Shown: in pieces, positions 52,459-61,314 of the stretch | Numbering within the stretch: position 1 is the stretch's first letter | How the letters are laid out: each line of letters starts with the position of its first letter | Translations under genes and position numbers: made by a program | Notes under the pieces: generated by a model | Told to the model about the DNA's origin: nothing | The model's input: the letters and a program-made list of their open reading frames with translations, nothing else | The model's database searches: none | Origin: an uncultured Tateyamaria sp. | GTDB lineage: Bacteria > Pseudomonadota > Alphaproteobacteria > Rhodobacterales > Rhodobacteraceae | NCBI RefSeq assembly: GCF_947487805.1 | Contig: NZ_CANKXW010000008.1 | Coordinates: forward strand, 124,001-188,000 | Direction of reading: 5' to 3' | DNA length: 64,000 nt

Positions 52459-53626
52459 AAACCTCTTTGACAAGCAATCCGGAGCCGGCGCAAACCCGCT
52501 CGGCATGGCCGTTCTGTCTCCTGCCTTGTGGTTGGCCCTGCTGTTCGTCCAACTTGAAAAACGTCCACAGCCCAGCAAAGCCATGGCCTATGCCACGCCG
52601 GTGCTGGCCGTTGTGCTGACCATGATCTTTGGCGGCGTGCTGTTTGCGGTGCTGGGCAAGGACCCGTTGCAGGCCATCACGACGATCTTCTGGGAACCCA
52701 TCTTTGGCGAATTCGCGTTCTTTTATCGCCCGCAATTGTTGATCAAAGGTGCGCCGCTGGTGCTGATCGCCATTGGGCTGGCCTTGGGGTTCAAGGCGGG
52801 CATCTGGAACATCGGGGCTGAGGGGCAGTACATCGTCGGGGCAATTTGCGGTGCCGGTGCGGGATTGGCGTTTTACCCGGCAGAAAGCGTGCTGATCTTT
52901 CCTCTGATGGTGTTGGCGGGCGCGCTCGGTGGGTGGGCCTGGGCCATGATCCCGGGTCTTCTGAAAGTGAAATTTGGTACCAACGAAATTTTGGTGTCGC
53001 TCATGCTGGTCTATGTGGCCGAACAGCTATTGGCCTCCATGTCACTGGGATTGCTGAAAAACCCCGAAGGGTTCGGCTTTCCCGGCTCGCGCAACCTGCA
53101 ACAGTACCCCTCGGCCCATAACGCCGAGATCATCACCGGCACAGGTATGCACTGGGGGGTTGTGGCAGCGCTGATCGCTGTAATCTTTGCCTATGTTCTC
53201 TTGACGCGGCATAGTCTGGGCTTTGCTATTCGAGTCACTGGAGAGGCACCGCGCGCCGCCAAATTTGGCGGTGTGAATCCGGGCCGCCTGGTGTTGTTCT
53301 GCCTTGGCATCTCCGGCCTTCTGGCCGGGCTGGCCGGCATGTTCGAAGTATCCGGCCCGTCGGGCCAGATCAGCATCGATTTCAACGTGGGCTACGGATT
53401 CACTGCGATCATCGTTGCCTTTCTGGGTCGCCTCAACCCACTGGGCATCGTGGCTGCCGGGCTGCTTATGGCGCTGACCTATATTGGCGGGGACATCGCG
53501 CAAAGCCAACTGGGCCTGCCCGCAGCGGCGATACAGGTGTTTCAGGGGATGTTGTTGTTCTTCCTGCTGGCGCTGGATGTCCTGACCAACTACCGCGTTC
53601 GGTTCGGCAAGGGAGAAACAGCGTGA
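52451..53626 (+). CDS. Nucleoside/purine ABC transporter permease 1
   Basis: About 391 residues from the ATG at 52451 (MSRNLFDKQSG), overlapping the ATPase stop. It is a highly hydrophobic protein with about ten helices. It contains the characteristic GAPLVLIAIGLALGFKAG followed by WNIGAEGQYIVGAICG segment of BMP-type inner-membrane permeases, plus the coupling-loop region GEAPRAAKFGGVNPGR that contacts the ATPase. It pairs with the second permease (53663-54583) to form the translocation channel. Confidence 0.92.
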   Translation: MSRNLFDKQSGAGANPLGMAVLSPALWLALLFVQLEKRPQPSKAMAYATPVLAVVLTMIFGGVLFAVLGKDPLQAITTIFWEPIFGEFAFFYRPQLLIKGAPLVLIAIGLALGFKAGIWNIGAEGQYIVGAICGAGAGLAFYPAESVLIFPLMVLAGALGGWAWAMIPGLLKVKFGTNEILVSLMLVYVAEQLLASMSLGLLKNPEGFGFPGSRNLQQYPSAHNAEIITGTGMHWGVVAALIAVIFAYVLLTRHSLGFAIRVTGEAPRAAKFGGVNPGRLVLFCLGISGLLAGLAGMFEVSGPSGQISIDFNVGYGFTAIIVAFLGRLNPLGIVAAGLLMALTYIGGDIAQSQLGLPAAAIQVFQGMLLFFLLALDVLTNYRVRFGKGETA

Positions 53627-53662
53627 CCAAACCGATTTTGTTGCTACGGACAGGGTACTGAG

Positions 53663-54583
53663 ATGGACCTTTCAGCTATCAACCCCATCCTTTTAGTCGC
53701 TGCAATGATCGCGGCAGCCACACCCATCCTGCTGGCAGCAATCGGCGAACTGGTCGTCGAACGCGCAGGCGTGCTGAACCTCGGGGTCGAGGGCATGATG
53801 ATCACCGGCGCGGTCTGCGGCTTCATCATCACGGTCAACACCGGCTCGCCCACGGTCGGGTTCATCGCGGCGGCCATCGGCGGGGCGGTGCTGTCGCTGC
53901 TCTTTGCCTTTCTGACGCAGGTGGCGCTGGCCAATCAGGTGGCCTCGGGCCTTGCGCTGACGCTCTTTGGTCTCGGGCTGTCGGCACTGATGGGGCAATC
54001 CTATGTGGGAATCAAACCGCCCCGGACCGAAAGCACACCGCTCGGCTCCCTTGCCGACATACCGGTGATCGGGCCGATTGTCTTTGGCCATGACCTGATT
54101 GTCTATCTTGGGCTCGCCATCGTGGCCGCCACATGGGCCACGCTGAAATTCACCCGCGCGGGCCTTGTGCTGCGCGCAGTGGGTGAAAACCACGATGCGG
54201 CCCACGCGCTGGGGTACAAGGTCAAACGCATCCGCACGCTGGCGATCATGTTCGGCGGCGCCTGCGCTGGTCTTGGCGGGGCTTATATCAGCCTCATCCG
54301 CGTGCCCCAATGGACCGAAGGGATGACGGCAGGTGTTGGCTGGATCGCTCTCGCCTTGGTGGTATTCGCAAGCTGGAAGCCGTGGCGTGTATTGCTGGGT
54401 GCCTATCTTTTTGGCGGAATCACACAGCTTCAACTGAACCTGCAAGGCGCAGGCGTTGCCATTCCTGTCGAGTATTTGGCAATGTCGCCCTACATCGTGA
54501 CGATCATCGTACTGGTGATTCTAAGCGCAGACAAATCTCGCGCCCCCGGCTCTCTGGGGCGCACATTCCACGCCTCGGGATAA
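53663..54583 (+). CDS. Nucleoside/purine ABC transporter permease 2
   Basis: A 306-residue hydrophobic protein with about eight helices. The N-terminal region IGELVVERAGVLNLGVEGMMI is typical of the second BMP-type permease, and GENHDAAHALGYKVKRIRTLAI is the ATPase-coupling loop. It follows permease 1 after 36 bp and precedes the BMP binding protein by 31 bp. Confidence 0.93.
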   Translation: MDLSAINPILLVAAMIAAATPILLAAIGELVVERAGVLNLGVEGMMITGAVCGFIITVNTGSPTVGFIAAAIGGAVLSLLFAFLTQVALANQVASGLALTLFGLGLSALMGQSYVGIKPPRTESTPLGSLADIPVIGPIVFGHDLIVYLGLAIVAATWATLKFTRAGLVLRAVGENHDAAHALGYKVKRIRTLAIMFGGACAGLGGAYISLIRVPQWTEGMTAGVGWIALALVVFASWKPWRVLLGAYLFGGITQLQLNLQGAGVAIPVEYLAMSPYIVTIIVLVILSADKSRAPGSLGRTFHASG

Positions 54584-54614
54584 GAGGCGCACCTAAACGG
54601 GGAGAAGACCTGAC

Positions 54615-55697
54615 ATGAAATTCACAACACTTTTGGCAAGTGCTGCCATGGTACTGGGCCTTGGCGGCGCAGCGCTGGCGGACGGCCATGAAAAGACAAA
54701 GGTCGGTTTCGTCTATGTCGGCCCGATCGGCGATGGCGGCTGGACCTATGAACACGACAAGGGTCGCCTCGCGGTCGAGGCGGAGTTCGGCGACAAGGTC
54801 GAAACCGTTTATGTGGAAAACGTGGCCGAAGGGCCGGACAGCGAACGCGTGATGACGCAGATGGCGCTGGACGGGGCGGACCTGATCTTCACCACCTCCT
54901 TTGGCTACATGGACCCGACCAACAACGTCGCGGCCAAGTTCCCGGACGTGAAGTTCGAGCATGCGACGGGCTACAAGCGTTTGCACCCCAACGTGTCGAC
55001 CTATTCCGCGCGCTTTTACGAAGGCCGCGCCATTCAGGGCCACATCGCGGGCAAGATGACCAAGTCCAACATCATCGGTTATATCGGGTCCTTCCCGATC
55101 CCCGAGGTGATCCGCGGCATCAACTCCGCCTATATCCACGCGGCCAAGGTGAACCCGGATGTCGAGTTCAAGATCATCTGGGTCTACACTTGGTTTGATC
55201 CGGCCAAAGAGGCCGACGCCGCCAAGGTTCTGATTGAACAGGGCGCGGACGTCGTTCTGCAACACACCGATTCCACAGCGCCCCAGGCCGCCGCGCAAGA
55301 AGCCGGTGGCGTCGTGACCTTTGGTCAGGCCTCGGACATGGGCCAGTACGCGCCCTTCCCGCGGGTTTCGTCGATCATTGATGACTGGGCCCCCTACTAC
55401 ATCGCGCGCACACGCGCCGTGATGGACGGCACGTGGGAGCAGAAGGACACATGGGACGGCATCGGTGCTGGCATGGTCGGCATCGGTGAAATTACGGACG
55501 CCGTGCCCGCAGATGTGAAGGAAGAGGCGCTGGCGCTCAAGGCCGCGCTGGCCGACGGTTCCTACCACGCGTTTACCGGTCCGCTGAACAAGCAGGACGG
55601 CTCGCCCTTCCTCGCCGAAGGTGAGACGGCCGATGACGGTACGCTGGCTGGCATGAACTTCTATGTCGAAGGGATCGAAGGCGAGATCCCGCAATAA
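54615..55697 (+). CDS. BMP-family purine/nucleoside-binding protein
   Basis: A 360-residue periplasmic binding protein with a signal peptide (MKFTTLLASAAMVLGLGGAALA, about 1-22). The mature start KTKVGFVYVGPIGDGGWTYEHDKGR is the BMP/PnrA hallmark, followed by GFMDP-like SFGYMDPTNN and IGYIGSFPIPEVIRGIN. BMP proteins bind nucleosides or purines; the placement behind xdhABC argues for a substrate of xanthine dehydrogenase or a precursor. Being last in the operon, before a strong terminator, fits a need for high expression from its own or a processed transcript. Confidence 0.94.
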   Translation: MKFTTLLASAAMVLGLGGAALADGHEKTKVGFVYVGPIGDGGWTYEHDKGRLAVEAEFGDKVETVYVENVAEGPDSERVMTQMALDGADLIFTTSFGYMDPTNNVAAKFPDVKFEHATGYKRLHPNVSTYSARFYEGRAIQGHIAGKMTKSNIIGYIGSFPIPEVIRGINSAYIHAAKVNPDVEFKIIWVYTWFDPAKEADAAKVLIEQGADVVLQHTDSTAPQAAAQEAGGVVTFGQASDMGQYAPFPRVSSIIDDWAPYYIARTRAVMDGTWEQKDTWDGIGAGMVGIGEITDAVPADVKEEALALKAALADGSYHAFTGPLNKQDGSPFLAEGETADDGTLAGMNFYVEGIEGEIPQ

Positions 55698-55721
55698 GCC
55701 AGTTGGCTTTGCGATCAGGAC

Positions 55722-55747
55722 AAGGGCCCCGCTTTGGGGCCCTTTTT
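55722..55747 (+). terminator. Intrinsic terminator of the xdh / purine transporter operon
   Basis: AAGGGCCCC and GGGGCCCTT arms around a GCTTT loop, continuing into T-rich sequence, 24 bp past the BMP gene stop. Confidence 0.92.
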
Positions 55748-55857
55748 CGTCAAAGTCATCGTTAACAAATGCTTGACTGTTGCTGGATATGCTCTTGCTC
55801 TGACACGGCTCTTGCAATTTCTCACCTTGGCGACGGGCCCGCCAGAAAGGACACGTA

Positions 55858-56586
55858 ATGCGTCTCAACCGGCTCTTTTCTTGGATTTTCACTTCTCTCT
55901 GCCTCGTTGCCGCGCCTTCGGTTGCGCAGCCTGTGGATACTGTTGTGGCGGCAAACTACGCGCCATTGATGATCCAGGATGATCCTGAGCGGCCCGGTTA
56001 CGCCGTCGAAGTCCTGCACGAAGCGGCCCGACGGTGCGGCCGGAGCATCGACATCACCTTCATGCCATTCGAACGGGCAATGCTGTCGTTGCGCAACGAG
56101 AAGGACGTGATCATGCCCGCGTTGTTTTTCGGCAAGAAACAGAACAACGCATTTCAGTGGTTGGTCGAGATCAACAGTGCCAACCTTCGAGTTGCGACCA
56201 TTGGCGACCGTGTCGATACGCTCGAAGCGGCACGAAAACTTTCGTCCATCGCGGTGGAAAGCGGGACAACCGCGGACGCGATGCTGACCGAGCTTGGATT
56301 TGACAATCTCGTGCGCACTGTGGCGCCTGAATCCAGTGGCCTGATGCTGGCGGCCGGGCGCGTGGACGCCTGGTTTCAGGATGGAAACACGATACGGAAT
56401 TTCTGGACACAGCTCGAGCTCACCGAACCTCTGGTATTTGGCGAGGTCTTGCGAGAGGTGCCCATTTATCTGGTGGCGAGCACGGGACTGAATGCAAAAG
56501 TGGCCGACGGTTACCGGATTGCGGTGGAGAACATGCGCGCCGACGGCACGCTTGATAAAATTGCAAAGCGCTACGGCAACGACTGA
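55858..56586 (+). CDS. Family-3 extracellular solute-binding protein
   Basis: A 242-residue exported protein with a signal peptide (about 1-23, ending PSVAQ). It has a two-lobed SBP_bac_3 pattern: VVAANYAPLMIQDDPERPGYAVEVLHEAA, PFERAMLSLRNEKDVIMPA, and KIAKRYG at the end. Such proteins bind amino acids or related small molecules. There is no permease or ATPase gene beside it, so it may be an orphan binding protein or a periplasmic sensor. AAAGGA lies ahead of the ATG. A near-CtrA box (TTAA-N7-TTGA at 55762-55776) occurs in its 160-bp upstream gap. Confidence 0.82.
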   Translation: MRLNRLFSWIFTSLCLVAAPSVAQPVDTVVAANYAPLMIQDDPERPGYAVEVLHEAARRCGRSIDITFMPFERAMLSLRNEKDVIMPALFFGKKQNNAFQWLVEINSANLRVATIGDRVDTLEAARKLSSIAVESGTTADAMLTELGFDNLVRTVAPESSGLMLAAGRVDAWFQDGNTIRNFWTQLELTEPLVFGEVLREVPIYLVASTGLNAKVADGYRIAVENMRADGTLDKIAKRYGND

Positions 56587-56625
56587 CGTGCAACGCCGGG
56601 TGACATCCGGTGCCACGTGGTCCTT

Positions 56626-57348
56626 CTAACCCGGAAAAATACGCGCCATCTGTGTATCGAAATAGACCCAGGTCATCGTCGCCTTGTTCCCGGCATAACC
56701 GTGATAATGCGACTTGCCCGTGTCATTCGGCAGGCCCGCCCAAATCTTGGCAAGGTTGTTCATGAAACTGTGGCGCGGCATGTCGCCGGCAAGAAAGTCG
56801 TGCAACCCCGCCTCTGCCAACAGCACATCCGCCAACTGATCCTGGAGCCGCGGGGTAAACCGCACCTTGGGATCGACACCCAGACGTTTGACCAAGCGGC
56901 GCAAGGTGGGCGGGATGAACTGATAACGGCCGATAGCATGCGGTTGACCCGGTGTGTCGTCGATCCAGTCATAGATCTCTTGTACCGTCATGGTTGTCGG
57001 CGGCGCGCCGGGCTTGATCGTCGCGCCGTATTGCACCGCATCATAGCCTTTGGACCCGGCCTCGGCCTTGGCGATCAAGCTGCGCAAATCGGCCAAGGGG
57101 CCACGACGGGGACCGGACAAGATGTCGGGGGCCGCGGACAATCGCTGTGGCGGCGGCGACAGCAGGCTTTTACCTTCGGTGCCAAGAAACAGGCTGGGCG
57201 AGGCGCGTGCAGGTGTGGGCGTGATTGCGACCAGGGGGCGTGCTTGGGTCAAAAGGCTGCCGCGGCCTATCATCGGCAGCGCCTCGGCCCAGACCGGCCC
57301 GGCGCAAGCAACCGCGCCCACCGCCAAAATGCCCAACATCCCACGCAT
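56626..57348 (-). CDS. Exported lysozyme-like (lytic transglycosylase-type) protein
   Basis: About 240 residues from the ATG at 57348 (MRGMLGILAVGAVACAG). A signal peptide of about 20 residues is followed by a Pro/Leu-rich linker (to about 85). The C-terminal domain has LIAKAEAGSKGYDAVQ, a probable catalytic Glu in an AEAG turn, and AIGRYQFIPPTLRRLV, whose G(K/R)YQF is the hallmark of lambda-endolysin-like (GH104) and related muramidases. It probably cleaves peptidoglycan in the periplasm. It is the last minus-strand gene after the sigma-factor gene, with an 86-bp gap that can hold its own promoter. Confidence 0.7.
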   Translation of the reverse strand: MRGMLGILAVGAVACAGPVWAEALPMIGRGSLLTQARPLVAITPTPARASPSLFLGTEGKSLLSPPPQRLSAAPDILSGPRRGPLADLRSLIAKAEAGSKGYDAVQYGATIKPGAPPTTMTVQEIYDWIDDTPGQPHAIGRYQFIPPTLRRLVKRLGVDPKVRFTPRLQDQLADVLLAEAGLHDFLAGDMPRHSFMNNLAKIWAGLPNDTGKSHYHGYAGNKATMTWVYFDTQMARIFPG

Positions 57349-57434
57349 CGCAACTCCGTTCTGAAATCTTCGCGTTGTCCCCCTGATGCGCTTGGCATGG
57401 TTGACAGAACCTTGCCCGTGGCTTGCGATTTCCT

Positions 57435-58634
57435 TCAAATACGATCTAATACCTCTGCCTTGCGCGCCTCGAGAAACCGGATAAGAGGCACGTCCGTCGC
57501 CAAGTCAATCGCCCGGCCATAGGCGTGCGCCGCGTCGTCCCAGGCACGCAATTGTGCCAGAAATTCGGCCCGCGCGGCCCAAATGGATTGAACATCCGCG
57601 CCCAACTCTGCGCTGATACCGTCCAACGCTTCGAGGCCTGCGGATGGCCCGTGCAACTTCCCGGTCACGACGGTTTGCGCAACTGCGGCTCCCACTGACG
57701 GGGCGCTTTGCAACAGCGCGTGGTAGAGTTGATTGAGCGCGGCCCAATCAGTTTCGCCCGTTTCCGCGCGCGCCATGTGGACCTGTTGAATGGCCGCCTC
57801 GATCTGAAAACGGCCCGGCGCTCCCAAGGCGAATGCTCGGGCCAACATCCGGCCGGCATAAGCGCGCACGTCGCAGTCCCATAATGTCACGTCCTGCGCA
57901 TCTGTCGGCACCAAAACGCCACCCCGTACACGTGCGTGACGACGCGCATGACCAAATGCAATCAGGGCCGCCAGCCCCAGCGCTTCGGGCATGTCCGGCA
58001 ATAGCCGCACCAACAGATCGGCAAGGTACAGCGCCTCTTCTCCCACGCTGTCAGACGGTGCCACCCAATCGACCGTATGCGCTGCATAGACTGCTTCGAA
58101 GATCGCCTCGGCCCGGTCGGGCAATCCGTCGGCGTCCGGGACGGCAAAAGGGATGCCCGCATCGCGCACCTTGGCCTTGGCCCGCACCAGCCGCTTTGTC
58201 AGCGCCACGGGCGACACCATGAAGAGCCGCGCAATATCCCGCGCCTCGATTCCCAAAACGGTCTGGAGCATGAGCGGCGTGTGCAGATCCCGCGCAATCG
58301 CAGGGTGTGCGCAGACCATCAAAAGGGCCAGACGTTTGTCGGGCAGGGTCTGCATGTCCTCTGGGGCCGCCATGTCGGGCACCTCGTCATTGGAGTGGAA
58401 CCGGGCGACGTGGCGCTGCCTGTCCGTCATCCGGTTGCGCGCCACGGTCATCAGCCAGCCGTCCGGGTTGGCAGGCACTCCGTCACGTGGCCAGGTCTCG
58501 AGCGCCTTGGCAAAGGCATCGGCCAGCGCATCTTCGGCAAGGCCGATATCGCCCGTGCGCGCAGCCAGAAAAGCAAGCAACCGGCCATAGCTGTCCCGCG
58601 CGACCCGGTCGGCCGCGCGGGCTGCGTCTGTCAC
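57435..58634 (-). CDS. ECF42-type RNA polymerase sigma factor (DUF6596 C-terminal domain)
   Basis: A 399-residue regulator. Sigma region 2 (SYGRLLAFLAARTGDIGLAEDALADAFAKALETWP) and region 4 (HTPLMLQTVLGIEARDIARLFMVSPVALTKRLVRAKAK) are followed by a long helical C-terminal extension of about 200 residues with TPR-like repeats. This architecture, beside a DGPF/YCII gene, defines the ECF42 group, which lacks a classic anti-sigma factor; the extension is thought to control activity. The start overlaps the YCII gene stop by 4 bp. Confidence 0.92.
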   Translation of the reverse strand: MTDAARAADRVARDSYGRLLAFLAARTGDIGLAEDALADAFAKALETWPRDGVPANPDGWLMTVARNRMTDRQRHVARFHSNDEVPDMAAPEDMQTLPDKRLALLMVCAHPAIARDLHTPLMLQTVLGIEARDIARLFMVSPVALTKRLVRAKAKVRDAGIPFAVPDADGLPDRAEAIFEAVYAAHTVDWVAPSDSVGEEALYLADLLVRLLPDMPEALGLAALIAFGHARRHARVRGGVLVPTDAQDVTLWDCDVRAYAGRMLARAFALGAPGRFQIEAAIQQVHMARAETGETDWAALNQLYHALLQSAPSVGAAVAQTVVTGKLHGPSAGLEALDGISAELGADVQSIWAARAEFLAQLRAWDDAAHAYGRAIDLATDVPLIRFLEARKAEVLDRI

Positions 58635-58984
58635 CCCTCACCCATCGCGGTGGGGCGAATTTCGACCTTGCCGGTCTTGGCCGCCGGGCATTTTTCCGCC
58701 CACGCCATTGCGGCATCCAGATCGGGAACATCGACGACGAAATACCCGCCAAGCGTCTCTTTGGTATCGGCAAAAGGCCCGTCCTGCACCTGCCGCGTTC
58801 CCCCCTTGAGCGTCAGGGTCGTCGCCGTCGATACCGGTTGCAGCCAATCCGTGTCGACAAAGACACCTGCCGCGTTCAGTGCACCGATATAGGCCCCGTA
58901 AACTTCCTTTTCGGCACCCCAGTCCTCGGGCGTCATGTGGGCCAGATCGGCGGGGTCCGTGTACAGCAAGAATGTATAGCGCAT
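58631..58984 (-). CDS. YCII-related (DGPF domain) protein
   Basis: A 117-residue protein from the ATG at 58984 (MRYTFLLYTDPADLA); the longer frame adds 17 residues from the intergenic gap. It carries the DGPF motif (QVQDGPFADTKETLGGYFVVD) and the ferredoxin-like YCII fold pattern. DGPF proteins are the constant partners of ECF42 sigma factors and are presumed targets or modulators; their biochemical role is unknown. It overlaps the sigma gene by 4 bp and follows the SRPBCC gene by 13 bp. Confidence 0.9.
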   Translation of the reverse strand: MRYTFLLYTDPADLAHMTPEDWGAEKEVYGAYIGALNAAGVFVDTDWLQPVSTATTLTLKGGTRQVQDGPFADTKETLGGYFVVDVPDLDAAMAWAEKCPAAKTGKVEIRPTAMGEG

Positions 58985-58997
58985 GTTGTGTCCTTCC

Positions 58998-59507
58998 TCA
59001 GATCGCTTTGGCGAGGTTGCCAAGCCCTTGTTCAAAAGTCTTGCCGATCATGCCGTCCATGAACAGGCCCATAACGCGCCCGGCGGGGTTAAAGCCCATG
59101 TCCGCATCCATGCTCCAGGTCACGTGTACACCATCCGCGGCCGGTTGAACGGTGATGGCTTGGGTGGGCTTGCCCATCGGGCCAAGGTCGATGGCATAGC
59201 GGACCGTATCGCCGGTAACCGCGGCCACGACTTGAGTGCCCTTGCCCTCCTTGCCATCAAAGGCAAAGCCTGACCCGACCCCGGCATCCGGGCCGAAATG
59301 CGAAATCTTGAGCGCAGGATCGGTCGTCAGATACGGGTTGAAGGATTGATAGCCGGTGTTTGACGCAGCCAGCGACAGCACCGCTTCTGGTGTGGCTTGC
59401 AATGTGGCACTGCGCTCCACATGCACATGGCGTGGCAGCAACATGCTGCCTGCGACGGTCAGGGCGGCAACGCCTCCGATCCCTGCCAGAATCGTCCAAA
59501 TGGTCAT
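58998..59507 (-). CDS. SRPBCC-family lipid/ligand-binding protein
   Basis: A 169-residue protein with an N-terminal membrane or signal segment (TIWTILAGIGGVAALTVAGSMLL) and a START-like domain. Family marks are VERSATLQATPEAVLSLAAS near the start, VTWSMDADMGFNPAGRVMG, and a long C-terminal helix (FEQGLGNLAKAI). SRPBCC proteins bind hydrophobic ligands, and those next to ECF42/YCII genes are frequent. It is probably the first gene of the three-gene module SRPBCC-YCII-sigma. Confidence 0.85.
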   Translation of the reverse strand: MTIWTILAGIGGVAALTVAGSMLLPRHVHVERSATLQATPEAVLSLAASNTGYQSFNPYLTTDPALKISHFGPDAGVGSGFAFDGKEGKGTQVVAAVTGDTVRYAIDLGPMGKPTQAITVQPAADGVHVTWSMDADMGFNPAGRVMGLFMDGMIGKTFEQGLGNLAKAI

Positions 59508-59597
59508 TTTTTGTCTCCTCGTTCAGGTCAAAGGCAACAGCGCCTTCACCCTCATGACGAACGAGCCGCGCCCCGATGGACACCGCGGCGAAAAAAA

Positions 59598-60263
59598 TCA
59601 CAGATGCGCGTCAAAAACCTGCCAGATCGGCAGCAGGGCTTGTACTTGATCCACGGTGGCCTTGACCACGCCGCGCGTGCGCCAGTCGGTCGGCATTGGC
59701 GCACTGACGGCCAACGCTTTGCGGCGCAAGAGGTCGCCATGCGGATGGTCGGGATCGAATGGTTTCGGCACGCGTTTGAGCGGCTCGGGCCCCCAATCGC
59801 TGATCGCGGCACACGCGTGCGTGGCCGCATCATCCATCGCTGATTGCAGATCATCGCCCCATTGATCGACAAAAGCGCGAAACCGGGTCAGGCCACTGCC
59901 CTGCAATCCCATGACACCCATGCCCAGCAAAAAATACTCGGGCGACAGCCCCCAGAACCAGCTCGGGGCCAACGCGTCCTGATCCACGGGCTGCCACATC
60001 ACGTGCAGATGGGTGTTGAGCGGCGTCTTGTCCTTGGAAAACCGCACGTCGCGGTAAATGCGAAACACCTTGGGATTGTGCGGCTTGCCCGTCAGCCGCG
60101 CGATATCCTCAGCCACGAGATCGGCAAAGAACCCGGCGGGCCCGGCGATTGCATCCTTGTAGTGGTCCTTGCGCGGCGCAAACCAGTCCTTGGAATTGTT
60201 GGCCTCCAGCTCCGTGAAAAAGACCAGAGCCGCGTCCACCATCGCCTCAAATCCATCCGCCAT
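59598..60263 (-). CDS. TIGR02453 (DUF2461) family protein
   Basis: About 221 residues from the ATG at 60263 (MADGFEAMVDAALVFFTELEANN), preceded by GGTGGAGG at good spacing. It has the family pattern FFTELEANNSKDWFAPRKDHY, KVFRIYRDVRFSKDKTPLNTHL, and a central GVMGL segment. The function is unknown. It is divergent from the aldo/keto reductase gene with about 124 bp between starts. Confidence 0.88.
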   Translation of the reverse strand: MADGFEAMVDAALVFFTELEANNSKDWFAPRKDHYKDAIAGPAGFFADLVAEDIARLTGKPHNPKVFRIYRDVRFSKDKTPLNTHLHVMWQPVDQDALAPSWFWGLSPEYFLLGMGVMGLQGSGLTRFRAFVDQWGDDLQSAMDDAATHACAAISDWGPEPLKRVPKPFDPDHPHGDLLRRKALAVSAPMPTDWRTRGVVKATVDQVQALLPIWQVFDAHL

Positions 60264-60387
60264 GTCCATCCTCCACCAAAAGATACGCGCCACGGCAGCC
60301 TAACATGACACCACGCCCGCGGCCCAGTTGCGTTGCCGCGCGCAATTGCCGTTGCGCATGGCGTGGCTGCATGGCACCACTTTCGCC

Positions 60388-61314
60388 ATGATCACATCAC
60401 CCAACGGCACCCCGCTTTCACCGCTGACCTTCGGCACAATGCAGTTCGGCGGCAACGCTGACGAAACCGCCAGCCGCGCCATGTTCGATGCCGCGCGCAA
60501 CGCAGGGGTCACCCATTTCGACACAGCCTATGTTTATACCGGCGGAGCGTCCGAAACGCTGTTGGGCGAAATGGTACAGACCGAGCGCGATGACCTGATC
60601 ATCGCGACCAAGGCAGCCTATGACGGCGGGTCGGGTCGCGGCAATATCCTGACCGGTTTCGCCACTTCGCAGAAACGGTTGAACCTTGATGTGGTGGACA
60701 TCCTCTACTTGCACCGCTTTGACGATAACACACCGCTACAGGAAACCTTCGACGCCCTGGCTACCCTCAAGCACGAGGGCCGCATCCGCCATATTGGCGT
60801 CTCCAACTTTGCCGCCTGGCAGGTGATGAAGGCCCAGGCTGTCGCCGCCGCATTCGACATCCGCATCGATATCATCCAACCGATGCACAGCCTCGTGAAA
60901 CGCCAGTCCGAGGTCGAGCTTTTCCCGATGTGCGTGGACCAGGGTATCGAAATCGCGCCCTACTCGCCCTTGGGCGGCGGGCTTCTGACCGGCAAATATT
61001 CCCAGGGTGCCTCGGGTCGCCTTACCGAAGACAGCCGCTATGCCGCGCGCTACAACGTCGCGTGGATGCACGAGGCCGCGGCCAAACTGGCCGCTCTGGC
61101 CGACGAGACGGGGACAAGCCCAGCAACGCTGGCCGTGGCGTGGGCGATGGCGCATCCCGCCCGCCCCCGCCCCATCGTGTCCGCCCGGTCCGCCGCACAA
61201 TTGGCGCCGTCCCTTGAAGCACTCAACATCGAGATGACGTCAGATCTCTACGACCGCATCACCGGCTTCAGCGTCACACCACCCCCCGCCACGGATCGGA
61301 TCGAAGAGGCGTGA
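60388..61314 (+). CDS. Aldo/keto reductase
   Basis: About 308 residues from the ATG at 60388 (MITSPNGTPLSPLTFGTMQFGG); the frame extends 20 residues further without family character. It is an NADPH-dependent TIM-barrel oxidoreductase. The catalytic tetrad is visible as FDTAYVYTGG (Asp and Tyr), ATKAAYDGG (Lys) and LYLHRFDD (His). GVSNFAAWQV and IAPYSPLGGGLLTGKY fit the tetramer/YajO-like branch. The substrate is not predictable. The stop overlaps the start of the FAD oxidoreductase (GTGA), so the pair is coupled and may act in one pathway. Confidence 0.92.
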   Translation: MITSPNGTPLSPLTFGTMQFGGNADETASRAMFDAARNAGVTHFDTAYVYTGGASETLLGEMVQTERDDLIIATKAAYDGGSGRGNILTGFATSQKRLNLDVVDILYLHRFDDNTPLQETFDALATLKHEGRIRHIGVSNFAAWQVMKAQAVAAAFDIRIDIIQPMHSLVKRQSEVELFPMCVDQGIEIAPYSPLGGGLLTGKYSQGASGRLTEDSRYAARYNVAWMHEAAAKLAALADETGTSPATLAVAWAMAHPARPRPIVSARSAAQLAPSLEALNIEMTSDLYDRITGFSVTPPPATDRIEEA

